Assembly: GCA_963807005.1 (NCBI GenBank)
Contig: CAWDZK010000006.1
Coordinates: forward strand, 682,001-746,000
DNA: 64,000 bases
Direction: 5' to 3'
DNA from: CAWDZK01 sp963807005
GTDB lineage: Bacteria; Actinomycetota; Actinomycetes; JACCUZ01
Positions 1 through 10,457 of the stretch are shown here, one piece after another. The position numbers and the translations under genes were made by a program. Within the stretch, counting starts at the first letter, position 1. Every line of letters starts with the position of its first letter. The notes under the pieces were generated by a model. That model ran no database searches. It saw only the letters and a list, made by a program, of their open reading frames with translations, and was not told the origin of the DNA.

Positions 1-198
1 GCCCCCGGCGCCGCAGGCGAGCTCCAGCACGCGGTCACCGGCCGACAGGGCCAGCGCGTCCAGCATCGCGCTCGTCAGGCCGGACCCCCGCGCGTCGAGG
101 TAGTCGGCGTGCTCCTCCCAGGCGCCGGCCACGTGCGCCCACAGGGCCCGGATCCCCTGCTGCCTGTCGCTGTCCGAGCCGACCGCTTGAGTCGTCAT
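1..198 (-). CDS. SAM-dependent methyltransferase, N-terminal part (cut by window edge)
   Basis: The reading frame opens at ATG 198 on the minus strand and runs off the window start, so only about 66 residues are visible. The visible end carries VLELACGAGG, the glycine-rich motif I that binds S-adenosylmethionine in class I methyltransferases, preceded by a helix-rich leader. A GAGGG ribosome-binding sequence lies about 10 bases upstream. The gene is divergent from the TetR gene that starts 61 bases away, so it is the likeliest target of that regulator (inference). The substrate cannot be told because the C-terminal part is missing. Confidence 0.8.
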   Translation of the reverse strand, partial: MTTQAVGSDSDRQQGIRALWAHVAGAWEEHADYLDARGSGLTSAMLDALALSAGDRVLELACGAGG

Positions 199-212
199 GG
201 CACTCACCCTCG

Positions 213-240
213 ATTCACTACAGCGGCGATGTATTCGATT
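213..240. promoter_or_regulatory. Candidate TetR operator between the divergent genes
   Basis: An imperfect dyad with the inner core TACA-7 nt-TGTA lies in the 60-base gap between the methyltransferase and the TetR gene. The outer arms match at about 7 of 10 positions. Size and placement fit a TetR-family operator controlling both directions, but this is pattern and position only. Confidence 0.35.
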
Positions 241-246
241 ACTTGG

Positions 247-252
247 TAGGGT
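247..252 (+). promoter_or_regulatory. -10 element of the TetR gene, leaderless layout
   Basis: TAGGGT sits six bases before the ATG at 259, so a transcript would start at or next to the start codon. No Shine-Dalgarno sequence is present. This is the common actinobacterial leaderless arrangement. No clear -35 element is visible. Confidence 0.45.
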
Positions 253-258
253 AGCCAT

Positions 259-906
259 ATGTCGAGCCCTGTCAAGGCCTCCCGCGGCTACCACTCGCCG
301 CACCGTCAGGAGCAGGCGGCGGCGACCAGGCGCCGCATCCTCGACGCGGCCTACCTGCTGTTCCGCGAGCAGGGCTACCCGGCGACCACGATGACCGAGA
401 TCGCCGCAGCCGCCGGGGTCTCGGGGAAGACGGTCTACCTCGGCTTCGAGACCAAGAGCCGGCTGCTGCGCGCCGTGTGGGACCTCCTGCTCAAGGGCGA
501 CCAGGACGACGCGGGCGTGGCCGAGCGGCCGTGGTACCGCGCCGTCCTCGAGGAGCCGGACGCCACCCGTCAGCTGGAGCTGCTGGTCGAGGCGTCGTGC
601 GCGGTGAAGCGGCGGATCGGCGGCATCTTCCGGGTGATCCGCACTGCCGCCCCGACCGATCCCGACAGCGGCGAGCTGTGGCGACTGATCCAGTCCGACT
701 TCCACGACAACCAGCGGCGGGTGGTCGAGAGCTTGCACCGAAAGGGTGCCCTGCGCGCCGACCTCGACGTCGCCCGAGCCACCGACGTGCTGTGGGCGCT
801 CAACCACCCGGACCTGTGGCTGCTCCTCGTCGAGGACCGCGGCTGGACGGCGGAGGAGTTCCAGCGCTGGTTCAGCGACACGTCCCGCCAGCAGCTGCTG
901 GCCTAG
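259..906 (+). CDS. TetR/AcrR family transcriptional regulator
   Basis: This is a 215-residue protein of the usual TetR size. Residues about 15-70 form the helix-turn-helix DNA-binding domain: a helix beginning RRRILDAAYLLFREQGY, then the recognition part TMTEIAAAAGVSGKTVY. The remaining helical region is the variable ligand-binding and dimer domain, so the inducer cannot be predicted. The gene is divergent from the methyltransferase and overlaps the 3' end of the convergent nucleoside hydrolase gene by four bases. It most likely represses itself and the divergent methyltransferase (inference from layout). Confidence 0.9.
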   Translation: MSSPVKASRGYHSPHRQEQAAATRRRILDAAYLLFREQGYPATTMTEIAAAAGVSGKTVYLGFETKSRLLRAVWDLLLKGDQDDAGVAERPWYRAVLEEPDATRQLELLVEASCAVKRRIGGIFRVIRTAAPTDPDSGELWRLIQSDFHDNQRRVVESLHRKGALRADLDVARATDVLWALNHPDLWLLLVEDRGWTAEEFQRWFSDTSRQQLLA

Positions 907-1877
907 CCGCCACGACCGACGTGACCGCCGCCGGAACCGGCCGCGACGACGGTGGTCAGCCAGTGCTCGGCGAATGCCGCGCCCTCGACGCCGACCACCA
1001 GCTCGACGTCGCGGCCGGCGCGGTCGTCCGGCGCCGCGGGCTCGAGGCGGGCGTGCGCGTCGGCCGGCGCTGTCCGCACCCGCATCGTGCGCAGCGCGGC
1101 ACCGTCCCAGCCGACCGCCACCGCGGCCGCGAGCGGGTCGTGGAGGAAGGCGACCAGGTCGTCCGGCAGCCCGGCATGCGCGCGTGCCAGCCGGGTCGTG
1201 CCCCGGTCGTCGCGGTACGCCGCGGTCTGGTCCGCCATCAGTCCTGCGAGCGGCCCGGCAGCTCTCAGCCGCGGCAGGTCGCGGGCACGGAGGTGGGCCC
1301 GGGCGGTGGCCGCGAGCGGTACGACGGTGAGCCGGCCGGCTGCCCGCCGTACCTCGTCGGCGGCGACGGGGTCGCACGCGACGTTCCAGTCGTCGGCGGC
1401 CGACCAGGCCGGGAGCCCCTCGCCGGGCGGGGCGAGCCAGCCGCCCATGAGCACGACGTGGGCGGCGCGCAGCAGGCCCGGCTGCCGTCGTTCGGCCTCG
1501 GCGAGAGTCGTCGTCGGCCCGATCCCGAGCACCACCGCGCCGGCTGCCACCGACGAGGCCAGCAGGGCGACGGCGTCCTCGACCGGCCCCGGGGCGGGAT
1601 CGACCGGCACCGGCCAGTACCGCCGGTCGGCAGGTGGCGGCCGGCCGCTCGGCCTGCCGGTGACCAGCGACGTGCCGCTGCCGGCCGCGACCGGCACGGC
1701 CGACCGGTCGGCGAGACGCAGGACCGCACCGGCGTAGCCGGCCCGCTGCCCCCCGGCGTCGTCCACCGTCGTCACCCCGGTCACCTCGACGTCCGGCCGG
1801 GCCAGCAGGTAGGCGAGGGCGCAGACGTCGTCCGGGTTGCTGCCCAGGTCGGTGTCGACGTGGACCCTGCGGGTCAC
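903..1877 (-). CDS. Nucleoside hydrolase (IUNH family)
   Basis: The 324-residue product matches inosine-uridine preferring nucleoside hydrolases, which cleave the N-glycosidic bond of ribonucleosides in salvage. The N-terminal calcium-binding motif DTDLGSNPDD is at residues 8-17, with the expected aspartates. A second family motif, WNVACDPVAA, lies in the middle. Substrate preference (purine, pyrimidine or other riboside) is not readable. It starts at GTG 1877, ten bases after the upstream acetyltransferase gene, and is the last gene of a minus-strand run that begins near 4084. Its 3' end overlaps the TetR gene by four bases. Confidence 0.88.
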   Translation of the reverse strand: MTRRVHVDTDLGSNPDDVCALAYLLARPDVEVTGVTTVDDAGGQRAGYAGAVLRLADRSAVPVAAGSGTSLVTGRPSGRPPPADRRYWPVPVDPAPGPVEDAVALLASSVAAGAVVLGIGPTTTLAEAERRQPGLLRAAHVVLMGGWLAPPGEGLPAWSAADDWNVACDPVAADEVRRAAGRLTVVPLAATARAHLRARDLPRLRAAGPLAGLMADQTAAYRDDRGTTRLARAHAGLPDDLVAFLHDPLAAAVAVGWDGAALRTMRVRTAPADAHARLEPAAPDDRAGRDVELVVGVEGAAFAEHWLTTVVAAGSGGGHVGRGG

Positions 1878-1887
1878 GGACGGTTGC

Positions 1888-2442
1888 TCACGGCTCGGGG
1901 TCGGTGGCCAGCCGGCCGTGCACGTGCTCGTCCTCCCGGGTGCCGTCGACGGCGCGGTACGCCCCGCGCAGGGTGCCCTCCGCCAGGTACCCGCACCTGA
2001 GCGCGATCCGGCAGGACGCCGCGTTGGCGGGGGAGTGCGGCAGCGTGATCCGCTCCAGCCCCACCGACCCGAAGGCCCAGCGGGTGACCGCCCCGACCGC
2101 GGCGGTCGCCACCCCCTGCCCCCGGGCCCAGGGCGCCGTCCGGTAGCCGACCGAGGCGTCGAGGTGCTCGGCCAGGTCGACCCGCCAGAGCGAGATCGTG
2201 CCCGCGAGCCGCCCTGTGGTGGCGTCCAGCACCGAGAAGGTCGCGTGCGCGCCCTCGGACCAGTTCGCGCCCCTCGCGCACCAGTCCCGGGCGGTCTCGA
2301 GGTCGACCACCTGCGGCGCCGGGTTGAACCGGACAGTGAGCGGGTCCTGCAGCATCGCGAGGGCGTCGGCCGCCTCGTCCGGCGACGGCGGCCGCAGCTG
2401 CCAGGCGCCGGCCGTGATCTCGACCGGCTCGAGCGCGGTCAC
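1888..2442 (-). CDS. GNAT family N-acetyltransferase (RimJ/RimL type)
   Basis: The 184-residue product has the layout of RimJ/RimL-like N-acetyltransferases, which transfer acetyl from acetyl-CoA to protein N-termini or small amines. The acetyl-CoA loop is in APWARGQGVATAAV, followed by the family pattern GLERITLPHSPANAASCRIALRCGY. The GTG start at 2442 overlaps the TGA of the upstream gene (GTGA), which points to translational coupling. It is the last of three consecutive acetyltransferase genes. The substrate is unknown. Confidence 0.85.
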   Translation of the reverse strand: MTALEPVEITAGAWQLRPPSPDEAADALAMLQDPLTVRFNPAPQVVDLETARDWCARGANWSEGAHATFSVLDATTGRLAGTISLWRVDLAEHLDASVGYRTAPWARGQGVATAAVGAVTRWAFGSVGLERITLPHSPANAASCRIALRCGYLAEGTLRGAYRAVDGTREDEHVHGRLATDPEP

Positions 2443-3542
2443 CCTGCCACCCGGGCGTGCAGGTGCTCGTCGACGAACCCCTCCGCCAGCAGGCAGGACC
2501 CCCGCTGGGTCCCCTCGAGCGCGAACCCGGCCTTCTCGGCGACCCGGCAGGAGGCGGCGTTCTCGACCGCGTGCTGCAGCTGCACCCGGTGCAGGCCGAG
2601 CACCTCGAAGGCGTGCGTGCTGGCGAGCCGCAGTGCGCGCGGCGCGACGCCCCGGCCACGGGCCTCGGGGAGCACCCAGTACGACGCCGTCGCCCACATG
2701 TCGATCCGGTTGATGCTGCGCAGCGTCATCGCACCGACGACCGTCCCCGACTCCTCGACCGCCCAGGACAGGGACTGTCCGTCGAGGGCCCGGCGGCGGG
2801 CCTGCTCGAGCCGCCGTCGGCCGTCGTCGACCGTCCGCGGGGGCTCGTGCGGGCTCCACCGGGCGGCGCTCGGGTGCCCGACACCGCGCAGGTACGCCGT
2901 CGCGTCGTCCTCGCACCAGGGCCGCAGCCGCAGTCCGTCGCCGGCCAGGACAGGGACGACGAGGGGCACCGGTCCCGGCTCGGCGGGGCCGGGGGGGTCG
3001 GTGGCGAGGCGGGCGTGCCGGTGCATGTCGTGGGGCGGGCCGTCGTCGTGGTCGAGCGCGGACCGCTCGGTGCCCTCGTAGCGGAAGCCGGCGAGGGCGG
3101 CCACGGCGCAGGAGGCGAGGTTGCCGAGGGCGTGCGCGAGCTGGATGCGGTGCAGCCCGAGCTCGTCGACGGCCCACCGGGTGGCGGCGGTCGCGGCCGC
3201 CACGGCGACGCCCCTGCGGCGGTGCGCGGGGTGCACGCCGTAGCCCAGCTCTGCGGTCGCGGGCCCGTCGCGGAACCCGCGCAGCCCGGTGCGGCCGATC
3301 AGGGCGCGGGTCCGCGGGTCGCGCACGGCCCAGTCGACCCGGTCCGGTCCGCTGCGCTCTGCCATCCAGCGCCGCGCGTCGTCGAGGGAGTGCACCTGGC
3401 GCAGCGAGCCGGACCACCGCCGGGTGGCCGGGTCGTCGGCGATCTCCAGCACGGCGGGCAGGTCGCCCTCCTCCCAGGCCGAGAGCAGCACCCCGTCGCC
3501 GAGCACCTCCGGGGCGGTGCTCGGAACCGCAACCGGGCTCAC
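2439..3542 (-). CDS. Tandem (two-domain) GNAT N-acetyltransferase
   Basis: This 367-residue protein holds two complete RimJ/RimL-type GNAT domains in one chain. The first (about residues 10-170) carries VHPAHRRRGVAVAA and LGNLASCAVAALAGF. The second (about 190-367) carries LPEARGRGVAPRAL and VENAASCRVAEKAGF. Both keep the R/Q-x-x-G-x-G/A acetyl-CoA loop, so both may be active. The GTG start at 3542 overlaps the upstream stop as GTGA, and the 3' end overlaps the next GNAT gene the same way. The two halves resemble each other and the neighbours, which suggests local duplication and fusion (inference). Confidence 0.85.
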   Translation of the reverse strand: MSPVAVPSTAPEVLGDGVLLSAWEEGDLPAVLEIADDPATRRWSGSLRQVHSLDDARRWMAERSGPDRVDWAVRDPRTRALIGRTGLRGFRDGPATAELGYGVHPAHRRRGVAVAAATAATRWAVDELGLHRIQLAHALGNLASCAVAALAGFRYEGTERSALDHDDGPPHDMHRHARLATDPPGPAEPGPVPLVVPVLAGDGLRLRPWCEDDATAYLRGVGHPSAARWSPHEPPRTVDDGRRRLEQARRRALDGQSLSWAVEESGTVVGAMTLRSINRIDMWATASYWVLPEARGRGVAPRALRLASTHAFEVLGLHRVQLQHAVENAASCRVAEKAGFALEGTQRGSCLLAEGFVDEHLHARVAG

Positions 3543-4084
3543 CGCAGCTCTCCGGGGAGCAGCCCGGCCACCCAGCCGTCCCGGCGCTCGCCGCGGTGCA
3601 GCAGGCCCCTGCGGGCGACTCCCTCGAGCTGGAAGCCGAGCTTCTCGGCGACCCGCCACGACGCGTCGTTGCCCACGAGCGCGCACCACTCGACCCGTTC
3701 CAGGTGCAGCACGTCGAACCCGAACCGCAGGACGAGCCGGGCCGCGTCGGTCATCACGCCGCGACCGCGAGCCCACGGTGCGGCCCAGAAGCCGATCTCG
3801 CGCATCGAGGCGTCCCGGGCGTGCAGCCCGATCATGCCGAGCAGGCTGCCGTCGGCGGCGTCGGTGATCGCCCAGGTCATCTCGCCGTCGTCGGCCTGCC
3901 AGCGGTCCGGGCGCTCCGCCACGTAGGTCCGGGCGTGCTCCTCGGTGTAGGGCACGGGCACGGGCACGAACCGGGCCGTGAGCTCGTCCTGGCAGGCCCG
4001 GGTGATCGCGGGGACGTCGTCCTCGACGGGGAGGCGGAGCAGCAGTCTGCCGTCGGTCAGGGTCACGGGTCCGGGGTGGGTCAC
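3539..4084 (-). CDS. GNAT family N-acetyltransferase (RimJ/RimL type)
   Basis: A RimJ/RimL-like acetyltransferase of about 181 residues and first gene of the GNAT operon. The acetyl-CoA loop is in APWARGRGVMTDAA, followed by LERVEWCALVGNDASWRVAEKLGF, which is diagnostic for this subgroup. I chose GTG 4084; an in-frame TTG at 4096 and GTG at 4066 are alternatives, and none has a strong ribosome-binding site. The operon is divergent from secA, with about 140 bases between the starts. Confidence 0.83.
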   Translation of the reverse strand: MTHPGPVTLTDGRLLLRLPVEDDVPAITRACQDELTARFVPVPVPYTEEHARTYVAERPDRWQADDGEMTWAITDAADGSLLGMIGLHARDASMREIGFWAAPWARGRGVMTDAARLVLRFGFDVLHLERVEWCALVGNDASWRVAEKLGFQLEGVARRGLLHRGERRDGWVAGLLPGELR

Positions 4085-4151
4085 CGGGCCATCCAACCGG
4101 GCACCTGGACGACGGTCGAGCCGTTACCGGGGGGTCCGAGGCCGCTACGCC

Positions 4152-4157
4152 TACGAT
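4152..4157 (+). promoter_or_regulatory. Candidate -10 element for secA
   Basis: TACGAT lies about 68 bases before the secA GTG and would give a leader of roughly 60 nt. No convincing -35 hexamer is visible at the right spacing. Confidence 0.35.
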
Positions 4158-4224
4158 GGCTGGTCAGTAGGCGCACCGACGCGCCGGCCGCCTGGCCGCC
4201 CGAACCCGCTCGAGGAGTCTCCGC

Positions 4225-6990
<2,766 letters not shown>

Positions 6991-7003
6991 CCGTCAGCAG
7001 ATC

Positions 7004-7021
7004 GGCCGGCCGCCGCCGGCC
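7004..7021. terminator. Hairpin between convergent secA and Rv3235-like gene
   Basis: A 7-bp perfect stem (GGCCGGC / GCCGGCC) with a 4-nt loop lies 14 bases after the secA stop. There is no T-tract, as is usual in actinobacterial terminators. It could serve both convergent genes. Confidence 0.45.
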
Positions 7022-7096
7022 CGGTAGAGGTCGCGCAGCACGCACCTGCCCTCAGGCCCACACCTGCCCTTGGACGACGAGTGGGGGAGGAGGGGG

Positions 7097-7684
7097 TCAG
7101 CCCAGCTCGAGCGCGGTGCACTGCCAGCGGCCGTCCAGGCCCTCGAGTCGCAGGGCGACAGCAGTCGAGCGGGCGCCGCGGCGGACGAGCGCGCAGATCT
7201 CGGCCACGCCGTCGGCCGGCTCGCTCACGTGCACCGAGCGCACGACGCCGCGCGCGGATCCGGAGGGTCCGACGCCGGGGCCGCCGGTGGCGAGGGCGCA
7301 CACGTCGTCGTAGACCTCGGTCGACGTCCACCGGACCAGCTGCGCGGGCGGCCGGTCGCCGGCGAGCACCTCCACCAGGGCCTGGGCGAACCGGGCTGCC
7401 CACCCGCGTGGCTCCGGCAGGTCGGCCGTCGCGGTCGGCTGCGGCCCGAAGTCGATCGCATCGGCGTCCCGCTCGGCGTCCGGCTGGTCCGGCACCAGGC
7501 GCAGCCCTGGCGGAGCGGCCGGGCTGCTGGGCAGCCCGCTCGGCAGCACGAAGGCCAGCGCCAGGGTGCCCTGGACCGCGGCGGAGGGCGGGCTGTCGGC
7601 CCGGCTTCCCGCCACGGTGCGCTCGTCGTCGTACGGCGGCTCGCAGGGCGGGACGGGCAGTCGACGCAGGCTGGTCACGGACAT
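7097..7684 (-). CDS. Rv3235 family protein (DUF6459-like)
   Basis: A 195-residue protein with a disordered proline-rich N-terminal half and a conserved C-terminal domain, from about WAARFAQALVEVLAGDRPPAQLVRW to RWQCTALELG. That pattern is typical of the actinobacterial Rv3235 family, which commonly lies near secA. No catalytic motif or membrane segment is visible, and the function is unknown. It is convergent with secA and transcribed in the same direction as the upstream LysM gene, 65 bases away. Confidence 0.75.
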   Translation of the reverse strand: MSVTSLRRLPVPPCEPPYDDERTVAGSRADSPPSAAVQGTLALAFVLPSGLPSSPAAPPGLRLVPDQPDAERDADAIDFGPQPTATADLPEPRGWAARFAQALVEVLAGDRPPAQLVRWTSTEVYDDVCALATGGPGVGPSGSARGVVRSVHVSEPADGVAEICALVRRGARSTAVALRLEGLDGRWQCTALELG

Positions 7685-7749
7685 GTCGGCTCCTGGGGTG
7701 CGCAGACGGGACGGGTCGGTGGACTGGACTGGGGCACGGTCCGGTCAGC

Positions 7750-8526
7750 TCATGCCGGGGCCGTCAGGCGCTGGCCGGGTCGGATCAGGCCCGGGTCGGA
7801 ACCGATGACGTCGCGGTTGGCGGCGTACCAGCGGGGCCACTCGGCGGCGACCTCGGCGGCACCGGCTCCGGAGCCGAGGTGTCGGGCGGCGATGTCCCAG
7901 AGGGTGTCGCCGCGGCGGACGACGACCTCGTCGACCACGCCGTGCTCGGCGTTCGGGACGGTGGCGACCAGCCGGACGGCAGCGTCGTCGCCGGCGGACC
8001 GTCGGTGGGTCGCGGCCGGCCGGTCGGGGGTCCAGCCGGGTGGCGCGGATGCTGCCGGCCGGTCCGGAGGAACGCCGTCGGTCCCGACCGGGTCCGGTGC
8101 GCCGAGCCGGTCCGCCGCCGTCGCAGTCGATGCGGCAGCAGGGACGACGACCCGATCGGCAGCCGCGGAGGGCAGAGCGCCGGCGAGCGGTCCGCCGGCG
8201 ACGACGATGCCGACGACGGCACCGACCAGCCGCCGGGCCGCGGCGGGGGCCAGTCCCGCCGCTCGCAGGTGGGCGGGGGATCCGAGGCCGCTCACCGCCG
8301 CCGCGGCGAGGGCGAGCGCGGTGGCGACGGTGAGCCAGCTGAGCACGGCCCACGCGCCCACGCCGGCCGCCAGGGCGACGGCGGTACCGACCGGTGGGGT
8401 CGCGGCGTCCCGGAGCCCCGCGAGCGCGCCTGCGGTGCCCCAGACGAGCAGCCCGGTGACGCCGGCGTGGCCGGCCATCAGGAGGAGCGCGGCCGACCCG
8501 CCCCGGAGCCGATGTCCTGCGGTCAC
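7750..8526 (-). CDS. LysM domain membrane protein
   Basis: A 258-residue protein. The N-terminal part contains several hydrophobic stretches (about residues 10-35, 50-80 and 95-125), consistent with membrane helices. A low-complexity linker follows, then a C-terminal LysM domain from VVRRGDTLWDIAARHLG to RPGQRL, the fold that binds GlcNAc-containing glycans in peptidoglycan. It is therefore probably a membrane-tethered wall-binding protein. The GTG start at 8526 has a GGGGGA ribosome-binding sequence, and a good promoter lies upstream. A role in wall metabolism is inferred from the domain only. Confidence 0.78.
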   Translation of the reverse strand: MTAGHRLRGGSAALLLMAGHAGVTGLLVWGTAGALAGLRDAATPPVGTAVALAAGVGAWAVLSWLTVATALALAAAAVSGLGSPAHLRAAGLAPAAARRLVGAVVGIVVAGGPLAGALPSAAADRVVVPAAASTATAADRLGAPDPVGTDGVPPDRPAASAPPGWTPDRPAATHRRSAGDDAAVRLVATVPNAEHGVVDEVVVRRGDTLWDIAARHLGSGAGAAEVAAEWPRWYAANRDVIGSDPGLIRPGQRLTAPA

Positions 8527-8563
8527 GAGTCCCCCTGGATGGCATCGTTTGCTTGTGTTTGTG

Positions 8564-8592
8564 TTTGTACACGTGCATCAGAGTGTCGTCAA
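8564..8592 (-). promoter_or_regulatory. Sigma-70-type promoter of the LysM gene
   Basis: On the minus strand a -35 TTGACG (8592-8587) and a -10 TACAAA (8569-8564) are separated by exactly 17 bases. The surrounding DNA is unusually A/T-rich for this genome and contains a short TTGTGT-type repeat next to the -10. The predicted start of transcription is near 8557, about 30 nt before the GTG. Confidence 0.6.
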
Positions 8593-8714
8593 CCCTGCTT
8601 GCATGGTGGAGGCCCCGGAGGTGGCCGGGCCGGGTGCGGGTGGGATAGGAATCGGGGCGGCCAGGCTCGCCGTCGTCGCTCCGGCGGCGGGGCCCGGGCC
8701 GTGGGAGGAGCCGG

Positions 8715-9272
8715 ATGCGCTGGGACGACCTGTTCCGCGACCTGGAGGCACAGCTGGAGGCCACGGCGTCCGCCGAGCAGGACGCGGAGGTGGCCGACCG
8801 CTCCCGGCGCGAGGCGGCGCTGCTCGGGCTGGTCGACCGCGCCAGGGCGGCGGTGGGTCACCCCGTGGTCGTCCGGGTGCTGGGCGCCGGCCCGGTCGAC
8901 GGGACGCTGACCGACGTCGGATCGCAGTGGCTGCTCCTCGCCGACCCGGCCGGGCGAGAGGCGCTGGTCCCGCTGGCGGCGGTGGTGTCGGTGGCCGGGC
9001 TGCGGGCCTGGTCGGGCACCCCGGGGTCACCGGGTCAGGTGTTCGTCCGGCTGGGTCTCGGCTCGGCGCTGCGAGGGATCGCCCGGGACCGGGCAGCGGT
9101 CCAGGCCTGGCTCATCGACGGCAGCACCGTCAGCGGCACGGTCGACCGGGTGGGTGCGGACTTCGTCGAGATCAGTGAGCACGCGACCGGCGAGCTGCGC
9201 CGAAGCGGCGAGGTGACCGGCGTCCGCACGGTTCCGTTCGCGGGGCTGGCGCTGGTCCGCAGCGGTCCCTGA
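8715..9272 (+). CDS. Conserved actinobacterial hypothetical protein
   Basis: A 185-residue soluble protein without a recognisable catalytic motif. An acidic N-terminal helix (LFRDLEAQLEATASAEQDAEVADRSRREAALL) is followed by two similar small beta-rich segments, one around VRVLGAGPVDGTLTDVGSQWLLLAD and one around AWLIDGSTVSGTVDRVGADFVEIS. They look like a duplicated small-barrel unit (inference). Proteins like this recur near secA in actinobacteria and are sometimes mis-annotated as Fis regulators. It starts at ATG 8715 and is divergent from the LysM gene. Confidence 0.65.
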   Translation: MRWDDLFRDLEAQLEATASAEQDAEVADRSRREAALLGLVDRARAAVGHPVVVRVLGAGPVDGTLTDVGSQWLLLADPAGREALVPLAAVVSVAGLRAWSGTPGSPGQVFVRLGLGSALRGIARDRAAVQAWLIDGSTVSGTVDRVGADFVEISEHATGELRRSGEVTGVRTVPFAGLALVRSGP

Positions 9273-9308
9273 CCCCTGAGGCCGGACCCGGTCGAGACGG
9301 CCGTCCGG

Positions 9309-9599
9309 TCAGCCGGGGGAGCCGGGGTCGCCGGGGTCGTCGCCGGTGTCGCCGGCGTCGAGGTCCTCCGGCCGGCCGAACCGGTGGGTGCTGACGAACT
9401 CCCGGGTCTCGGCGTACATGCGGGTGATGTAGTTCTCCAGCTCGCTGGCCTCCACCCGCCACTGCCCCCGGCCGCCGATCTTGATCGCCGGGAGGTCGCC
9501 GCTGCGAACCAGCGCGTAGACCTGCGCGGAGGAGATGTTCAGCGTCTCGGCGACGTCGGCGAGCTGGAGGAAGCGGGGGCCGGACCCGGGTGCGGTCAT
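9309..9599 (-). CDS. Helix-turn-helix DNA-binding protein (excisionase/BldC-like)
   Basis: A protein of 96 residues with a MerR-type winged helix-turn-helix. FLQLADVAETLNISSAQVYALVRSGDLPAIKIGGRGQWRV is the standard excisionase/BldC-family DNA-binding module, and a short acidic tail ends in repeated GDP/GSP residues. I took ATG 9599 because the domain begins right after it and GGAGGC lies 12 bases upstream; an ATG at 9647 would only add unconserved residues. It is divergent from the SAF gene about 190 bases away and could regulate it (inference). Confidence 0.8.
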   Translation of the reverse strand: MTAPGSGPRFLQLADVAETLNISSAQVYALVRSGDLPAIKIGGRGQWRVEASELENYITRMYAETREFVSTHRFGRPEDLDAGDTGDDPGDPGSPG

Positions 9600-9791
9600 G
9601 CCGACGAGTATGCCTCCGGTTGCGTTCGGTAGCCGCCGTTCGTCCACAGTGACCCTCGGATCGTGGTGGCCGGCGGACCTGTGGACCGCGCGCCCCGCCC
9701 GCCCGGCGGCGTACGGCAGGATGGGCGGGGCCTCGAGCCGGCCCGGTCCGGTCGAGGCACCGTCCGTCCGTTCTCATGGGGGAGCCCGGCC

Positions 9792-10457
9792 GTGTCCGAC
9801 CTGCCCGCGCCCAGCGCGACCCGCCTCACCCGGGCCCGGTGGCTCGACGCCCGGCTGCTCGTCGGCCTGCTGCTCGTGCTGGTGTCGGTGGTCGTCGGCG
9901 CGAAGGTGGTGGCCGACGCCGACCAGCGCGTGCAGGTCTGGTCGGTCACCCGCGACCTCGGGGTCGACACCCCGCTCTCCGGCGGCGACCTGCGGGCGAC
10001 CTCGGTGAACCTGTCCGGGGCGACCGGCCGCTACCTCTCGGCGGCGCAGGACCTGGACGGGATGGTCCTGACGCGGCCGGTGGGCCGCGGGGAGCTGCTG
10101 CCGGTGGCGGCCGTCGCGCAGGGCGACGGTGGCCGGCAGCGACGGATCGTCATCGAGGTGGACCGCGTCGGCGTGGCCGGCCTGCGGAAGGGCCGGGTCG
10201 TCGACGTGTACGTCGTGCCCGAGTCGCCGAGCGGGGCACCGCCTGCACCCCCGGACCTCGTGCTGGCCGGTGTCACGGTCGGGGAGGACGTGGCGTCCGG
10301 CGGGGGAGCCTTCGGCGGCAGCGGCTCGAAGGCCGGTGTGACGCTGCTCGTCGACGGGGCCGACGTGCCGGACCTCATCGACGCGGTCGCGCACGGGGAC
10401 GTCTACGTCGCCCAGGTGCCGGGCAGCGCCGCCACCGCGGGCTCGGCCGGCTCGTGA
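9792..10457 (+). CDS. SAF domain protein (RcpC/CpaB-like)
   Basis: A 221-residue single-pass membrane protein. A transmembrane segment (LLVGLLLVLVSVVVGAKVVA, about residues 22-41) is followed by a SAF domain with the pattern VTRDLGVDTPLSGGDLRATSVNL and LTRPVGRGELL. SAF domains occur in CpaB/RcpC pilus-assembly proteins and in some periplasmic proteins. GTG 9792 has a GGGGGAG sequence seven bases upstream. Its stop overlaps the GTG of the CpaE-like gene (GTGA), so the two are co-translated. It may serve the Tad pilus encoded near 46.5-51.3 kb, but the two loci are apart (inference). Confidence 0.8.
   Translation: MSDLPAPSATRLTRARWLDARLLVGLLLVLVSVVVGAKVVADADQRVQVWSVTRDLGVDTPLSGGDLRATSVNLSGATGRYLSAAQDLDGMVLTRPVGRGELLPVAAVAQGDGGRQRRIVIEVDRVGVAGLRKGRVVDVYVVPESPSGAPPAPPDLVLAGVTVGEDVASGGGAFGGSGSKAGVTLLVDGADVPDLIDAVAHGDVYVAQVPGSAATAGSAGS

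Noticed and set aside
9602..9647. N-terminal extension of the HTH protein from ATG 9647
   Set aside because: The added residues are not part of the family fold, and a better ribosome-binding site precedes ATG 9599.
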